From the NCBI GenBank assembly GCA_001767495.1, contig MELA01000098.1, positions 409 through 42,725 on the forward strand: a stretch of 42,317 nucleotides of DNA, read 5' to 3'. Made by a program: the position numbers and the translations under genes. The DNA comes from Acidobacteria bacterium RIFCSPLOWO2_12_FULL_65_11. GTDB taxonomy: Bacteria > Acidobacteriota > Vicinamibacteria > Vicinamibacterales > CAVVIG01. Positions 39,087 to 42,317 of the stretch are shown here, piece after piece. Positions within the stretch are counted from its first letter, which is position 1, and each line of letters begins with the position of its first letter. The notes beneath the pieces are model-generated. The model made no database searches. It was not told the origin of the DNA and worked only from the letters and a program-made list of their open reading frames with translations.

Positions 39087-40175
39087 ATGGCCATTCGCGA
39101 CCTGCTCATCATTGGCGCCGGGCCTTCGGGCCTCTCGGCGGCCGTCGCGGCCAAGCGCCACGGTCTCGACTATCAGGTCGTCGAGCAAGGCGTGCTCGTC
39201 AATTCGATCTACCGCTTCCCCCCACAGATCGTCTTCTTCACGACACCGGAACTGCTCGAGGTGGGCGGCCTGCCGTTTGTCTCGCCCTACGACAAGCCCA
39301 CGCGTCCCGAGGCGCTGCGGTACTACCGTAAAGTCGTCGACACCTACGATCTGCAGATAGCGTTTGACGAGAAAGTCTTGGCCGTCGCGCGGGAACAACA
39401 CGGGCCGGAAGAATCGGAAGAGGTATTCGCGATCGAGACCGAGACGTCGCGCCGCGTGCGGCGAGTGCGCCACGCGCGGTACGTCATCATTGCGATCGGC
39501 TACTTCGATCGTCCCAACCTCCTCGGCGTCCCGGGCGAGGATCTGCCGCACGTGTCGCACTATTACGGCGAGCCTTACCCCTACTACCGCCGGCGCGTCG
39601 TCGTCGTCGGCGGCGCCAATTCGGCCGCCGAATGGGCGCTGGATCTGTTTCGCGCCGGCGCGCACGTGACGCTCGTGCATCGCGCGGCGGAGCTCGACGC
39701 CACCATCAAGTACTGGGTCAGGCCCGACATCGAGAACCGCATCAGGGAAGGCTCGATCGCCGCGCACTTCAACACGTGCGTGTCCGAAATCCGGCCGACC
39801 TCCGTCAGCATTTCTTATTCTCGTGGGGCCCCACCCCCACTCGCCACAGCGGCTTCGCCGTCCCTCGGCCTCGAGCGTAGACTCTCGGCCTCGGGTGAGG
39901 GCCGCGAAACTCTCGAGGTGCCGGCCGATGCCGTCTTTCTGCTGACCGGCTACCGGGCCGACACCACGCTGATGCGCGAGGCCGGCATCGTGCTCACCGG
40001 GCGCGAGGGACCAACCTACGATCGGGAAACGTTCGAGACCAACGTGCCGGGGCTCTTCGTCGCAGGAGGTGCGGTGGCGGGGGTTGATACGGGGACGATC
40101 TTCATCGAGAACGGCCGCTTCCACGGGGAGCGGATCGTTCAAGTGATCGCGGATCGGATGGGAAGCCGTACGTAG
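39087..40175 (+). CDS. ypdA: YpdA-type bacillithiol disulfide reductase
   Basis: 362 residues, a flavoprotein that uses NADPH to regenerate bacillithiol from its disulfide. It has the FAD motif DLLIIGAGPSGLSAAVAAKR (Rossmann GxGxxG), VNSIYRFP and FFTTPELLEVGGLPF typical of YpdA, ATG in VIIAIGYFDRP, NADPH motif VVVVGGANSAAEWALDLF, and the C-terminal GLFVAGGAVAGVD / IFIENGRFHG. At residues ~245-272 it carries an extra Pro/Ala/Ser-rich stretch (RGAPPPLATAASPSLGLE) that looks like repeat DNA (39821-39903). The stop TAG (40173-40175) is the TAG of a GTAGTGTCC repeat. It is divergent from the radical SAM gene. Confidence 0.88.
   Translation: MAIRDLLIIGAGPSGLSAAVAAKRHGLDYQVVEQGVLVNSIYRFPPQIVFFTTPELLEVGGLPFVSPYDKPTRPEALRYYRKVVDTYDLQIAFDEKVLAVAREQHGPEESEEVFAIETETSRRVRRVRHARYVIIAIGYFDRPNLLGVPGEDLPHVSHYYGEPYPYYRRRVVVVGGANSAAEWALDLFRAGAHVTLVHRAAELDATIKYWVRPDIENRIREGSIAAHFNTCVSEIRPTSVSISYSRGAPPPLATAASPSLGLERRLSASGEGRETLEVPADAVFLLTGYRADTTLMREAGIVLTGREGPTYDRETFETNVPGLFVAGGAVAGVDTGTIFIENGRFHGERIVQVIADRMGSRT
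39821..39903. repeat. Repeat-like insert in the ypdA frame
   Basis: Contains the palindrome GTGGGGCCCCAC and inverted CTCGGCCTCGAG and CTCGGCCTCGGGTGAGG words, unlike the rest of the gene. It keeps the frame (about 28 extra codons). Confidence 0.55.
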
Positions 40176-40197
40176 TGTCCGGCTTCAGCCGGACCGT
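40168..40197. repeat. Palindromic repeat core GTCCGGCTTCAGCCGGAC at the end of ypdA
   Basis: Core at 40177-40194, preceded by TACGTAGT whose TAG is the ypdA stop. It separates the convergent ypdA and LON-domain genes. Confidence 0.9.
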
Positions 40198-40201
40198 GCG
40201 A

Positions 40202-40831
40202 TCAATGGGCGACTTTCGACCGGCCCGGCGATCGCGCGACGATCGTCTTCATCTCGAGCAGTTCGACCAGGGACTCAGCGCGGGCGCGCAGACTCTGACG
40301 CTCGATCAGCGCCTGTTTTTCGAGCGGCTCGAGATCGAGATACTGGGCCAGCGCGTGAATCAGATCTTCATCGCCCATCGAGGCCGGAATCTTCACATCG
40401 ACAATTCTCGAGTCGCCCGCCGTGGTGAGCATCGCCTCGAGTTTTTCGCGATAGCGGCGGATCGCGGCCCTGTCGTCGGCCTGGAGTGGCGTGTCCAAGA
40501 GAGGCTCGACGGCTGCCCGCCGGTAGCTGCGGGTATGGTCCTCCTGCAGAATCCGGACGCGCTCGAGACCCCGCAGCACGATGTTGTACCGTCCGTCGGC
40601 GAGCGCATCGACATGCGTGATGAGCCCGCTGCACCCGACGGCATACACGGGCGGACGCCCCGGCTCCATCTCCACGCCAGGGCGAAGCAGCACCATCCCG
40701 ATCATCCGATCGCCGGCGATGGCATCGGCGACCATCTCGCGGTAGCGCGGCTCGAAGATGTGCAGTGGGAGGAACACGTTCGGAAAGAGAACAACGTTCG
40801 GCAGGGGGAAGAGGGGGAGAAGATCGGACAT
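40202..40831 (-). CDS. LON substrate-binding-domain protein
   Basis: 209 residues covering the N-terminal domain of Lon protease alone: LLPLFPLPNVVLFPNVFLPLHIFEPRYREMV (signature), MVLLRPGV, VGCSGLITHVDALADGRYNIVLRGLERVRI, YRRAAVEPL, and a helical end. It has no ATPase or protease part. Stand-alone members are of unproven role, perhaps binding misfolded proteins. ATG 40831 is 80 bp downstream of the VWA gene's end on the same strand, separated by a CACCGAAGCACC repeat, so a shared transcript is possible. Confidence 0.9.
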   Translation of the reverse strand: MSDLLPLFPLPNVVLFPNVFLPLHIFEPRYREMVADAIAGDRMIGMVLLRPGVEMEPGRPPVYAVGCSGLITHVDALADGRYNIVLRGLERVRILQEDHTRSYRRAAVEPLLDTPLQADDRAAIRRYREKLEAMLTTAGDSRIVDVKIPASMGDEDLIHALAQYLDLEPLEKQALIERQSLRARAESLVELLEMKTIVARSPGRSKVAH

Positions 40832-40861
40832 GATGGCGTCGTGCTGAGGTGCTTAGGTTTC

Positions 40862-40913
40862 TGGGTTCTTGAGTGCACCGAAGCACCTACGAACCGAAGC
40901 ACCCACGCACCTT
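40862..40913. repeat. GCACCGAAGCACCTACGAACCGAAGCACC repeat region
   Basis: Direct repeats GAAGCACC between the VWA gene's stop and the LON-domain gene, related to the words at 21060-21110. Confidence 0.6.
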
Positions 40914-42201
40914 AATGAATCGTCTTGGTCTTCTTGTCCATGTAATCCATGAGCACGTACTGACCGAGCGTGTACGGCGTCGTGAAATACGCCTTGCCCT
41001 TGCAGATCTCTGCCACGCGCCGCACGAAGCTCACCAGATCCGGGTCGCGCGCCAGCATGAACGTGTTGATCATGATCCCGTCCTTCCGGCAGGCCGCGAC
41101 CTCCGCGCAAGTCTCAGAGACGATGAAGGGATCGAGGCCGAAGGCGTTCTTGTAGATGCGGCCGTCGGGCTGCGTGAGCGCCGACGGCTTGCCGTCGGTG
41201 ATCATGACGATTTGGCGCATGTCCTTGCGCTGCCGGTCGAGGATTCGCCGCGCCAGCTGCAGGCCCGCTCGGGTGTTGGTGTAGTAGGGGCCGACGCGGA
41301 CCCGTCCGAGCTCGGCGAGCGGAATCTCCTCGGCGGAATCGTGAAACAACACGACCTTCAGCGCGTCTCCCGGGTACTGGATCTTGATGAGCTGCGCGAG
41401 AGCGAGCGCGACGCGTTTGGCCGGCGTGAAGCGATCCTCGCCATAGAGAATCATGCTGTGGCTGCAGTCGAGCATCAGGACCGTGGCGCAGGAGCTCTGA
41501 TACTCGCCCTGGACGACCATCAGATCTTCATGGGTCACGTTGATCGAAACCGGTGCTGGGTGCAGGGTGCTGGGTGCAGGGTGCTGGGTGCGGGCCTCGC
41601 GCTGCACGGCGTTGAGGAGCGTGCTCACGGCATCGAGGTTGAGCGTGTCGCCGAATTCGTAAGTCTTGGGCGCACCGGTGGTTTCTACGCCCGTCGCCTG
41701 TTCGCGCGTGTCGTGGCGGCCGAAGCTGCTCTTGCCGAGCGATCCGAGCAGATCCCGGAGCGCGCGATATCCGAGAAAGTCGAGCGCCTTGTCGGTGACC
41801 TCGAACTTGACCGGCGGCTGATCGGGCCCCCGCCCGCTGCGACCCTGACGATGTTCACGCTCCGGCTGAAGGTCGGGCGGCGTGGTGATGTAGCCTTCCT
41901 GTCCCATGCGCTCGATGAGCTTCTGGATCAGCTCTTCGAGCGTCGAGCGGGCGTCAGCCTGATCGGCGTCGGCCGGATCGCCGAGCAGCTGCTCGAGCAT
42001 CTCGTCCGACAGCATGCCACCGTTCAGCAGGGCCTCGAGAATCGCGTCGTGCAGCGCCTGCATCGTCCGGTCTTCAGCGTCCGATCCGTAAGGGTTGCCG
42101 AAGCCGCTGGCGAGCAGCAGGTCCGAGAGCTTGGCGACCAGATCCTCGAGGTCGAGGCCGTCGAGATCTTCGCCGACGTACTTGGTGTATCTGTACTTCA
42201 C
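40912..42201 (-). CDS. VWA-domain protein (MoxR/magnesium-chelatase-associated type)
   Basis: 429 residues from GTG 42201. A helical N-terminal region with acidic patches (GEDLDGLDLEDLVAKLSDLLL) is followed by a basic linker, then a VWA domain (~225-425). The MIDAS metal motif DCSHSM, with Asp-x-Ser-x-Ser in TVLMLDCSHSMILYG, and Thr/Asp sites in VMITDGKPSAL are present. Such proteins often work with an AAA ATPase of the MoxR or magnesium-chelatase type, normally encoded just upstream; the upstream gene is cut by the window end. A 42-bp tandem repeat (41552-41593) inside the linker reads TQHPAPSTLHPAP. Confidence 0.85.
   Translation of the reverse strand: MKYRYTKYVGEDLDGLDLEDLVAKLSDLLLASGFGNPYGSDAEDRTMQALHDAILEALLNGGMLSDEMLEQLLGDPADADQADARSTLEELIQKLIERMGQEGYITTPPDLQPEREHRQGRSGRGPDQPPVKFEVTDKALDFLGYRALRDLLGSLGKSSFGRHDTREQATGVETTGAPKTYEFGDTLNLDAVSTLLNAVQREARTQHPAPSTLHPAPVSINVTHEDLMVVQGEYQSSCATVLMLDCSHSMILYGEDRFTPAKRVALALAQLIKIQYPGDALKVVLFHDSAEEIPLAELGRVRVGPYYTNTRAGLQLARRILDRQRKDMRQIVMITDGKPSALTQPDGRIYKNAFGLDPFIVSETCAEVAACRKDGIMINTFMLARDPDLVSFVRRVAEICKGKAYFTTPYTLGQYVLMDYMDKKTKTIH
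41552..41593. repeat. Three 14-bp tandem repeats inside the VWA gene
   Basis: GGTGCTGGGTGCAG, twice perfect (41552-41565, 41566-41579) and once with one change (41580-41593). Three units make 42 bp, so the frame is kept. One unit more or less would shift it. Confidence 0.92.
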
Positions 42202-42231
42202 AAGTCCCGAATCCCCAATCCCGAATCCCTA
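42201..42231. repeat. CCCGAATCCCCAATCCCGAATCCC repeat at the VWA gene start
   Basis: Short direct repeats (CCCGAATCCC, twice) fill the upstream spacer of the minus-strand VWA gene, taking the place of a normal ribosome site. Confidence 0.75.
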
Positions 42232-42274
42232 GGAGTCTTGAGCCGGTGAATTGTGAGTAGTTGAGTCAAGTTTT

Positions 42275-42317
42275 TCAGGCAACAAGTTGGGCCTCCTGAA
42301 GGAAGGTGGCGAGCGCG
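42275..42317 (-). CDS. Possible last codons of another minus-strand gene
   Basis: The minus strand reads ALATFLQEAQLVA and a TGA at 42275-42277 before the VWA gene. A protein end here would fit the usual ATPase partner of VWA proteins, but 14 codons do not allow a call. Confidence 0.25.
   Translation of the reverse strand, partial: ALATFLQEAQLVA

Noticed and set aside
1-42317. CRISPR arrays, tRNA/rRNA genes, prophage and riboswitches.
   Set aside because: Tandem repeats here have no unique spacers, and I saw no tRNA-like ends or phage genes. A covariance-model search would be needed to exclude small RNAs.

Overview
The window looks like a chromosomal segment from a high-GC Gram-negative bacterium, most likely an acidobacterium of the Vicinamibacteria type. 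This rests on four things. Intergenic palindromes with the core GTCCGGCTTCAGCCGGAC are scattered throughout and read as RLKPDTT-like peptides. There is a YpdA-type bacillithiol disulfide reductase. There is a large radical SAM protein of the Tes/MJ0619 superfamily. There are outer-membrane and TolC proteins. No rRNA, tRNA, CRISPR array or phage was found. The taxonomic call is inference.

Layout. 1-5891: the end of a PEGA/PKD envelope protein, then tolC-like, a DUF3018/MazF toxin-antitoxin pair, an HlyD-type adaptor and a MacB-like permease (an export system with no ATPase gene beside it). 5940-12565 (minus): a beta-barrel protein, an M4 thermolysin-like protease, an HD-GYP phosphodiesterase and a HEAT-repeat protein. 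The last two overlap and appear to share an N-terminal module. 12750-17202 (plus): a nucleoside-salvage cluster of pyrimidine-nucleoside phosphorylase, CNT nucleoside transporter, purine-nucleoside phosphorylase and an unusual fused cytidine deaminase. 17219-18696: a complete IS4-type insertion sequence with perfect 19-bp ends and a perfect 10-bp target duplication, inserted in one of the palindromic repeats. 18807-21995: mtnA, tsaD, a YjbQ-family protein and a NUDIX hydrolase.

22142-24748 (minus): an internally deleted M1 peptidase, a small PGPGW membrane protein and an amino-acid permease. 24880-28500 (plus): two tandem ATPase/permease ABC-2 pairs. 28631-33097: a membrane-anchored unknown, a gamma-glutamylcyclotransferase-like protein, a degenerate receiver protein, two secreted unknowns and folE. 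33183-36661: a CapA-like protein, a GT4 glycosyltransferase, a Uma2 protein and a scrap of a Ser/Thr kinase gene. 36760-42201: the radical SAM protein, divergent ypdA, a LON substrate-binding-domain protein and a VWA protein. The window ends with what may be the last codons of another minus-strand gene.

Three themes run across the window. First, several repeat families occupy most intergenic gaps and have also entered reading frames without breaking them (protease, radical SAM, YpdA, VWA); in places they supply stop or start codons. Second, two genes survive as first and last parts with the middle removed (M1 peptidase, Ser/Thr kinase). Third, a 132-137 bp element with perfect 13-bp inverted ends occurs twice, each time between converging genes. 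These are the main candidates for something undescribed.
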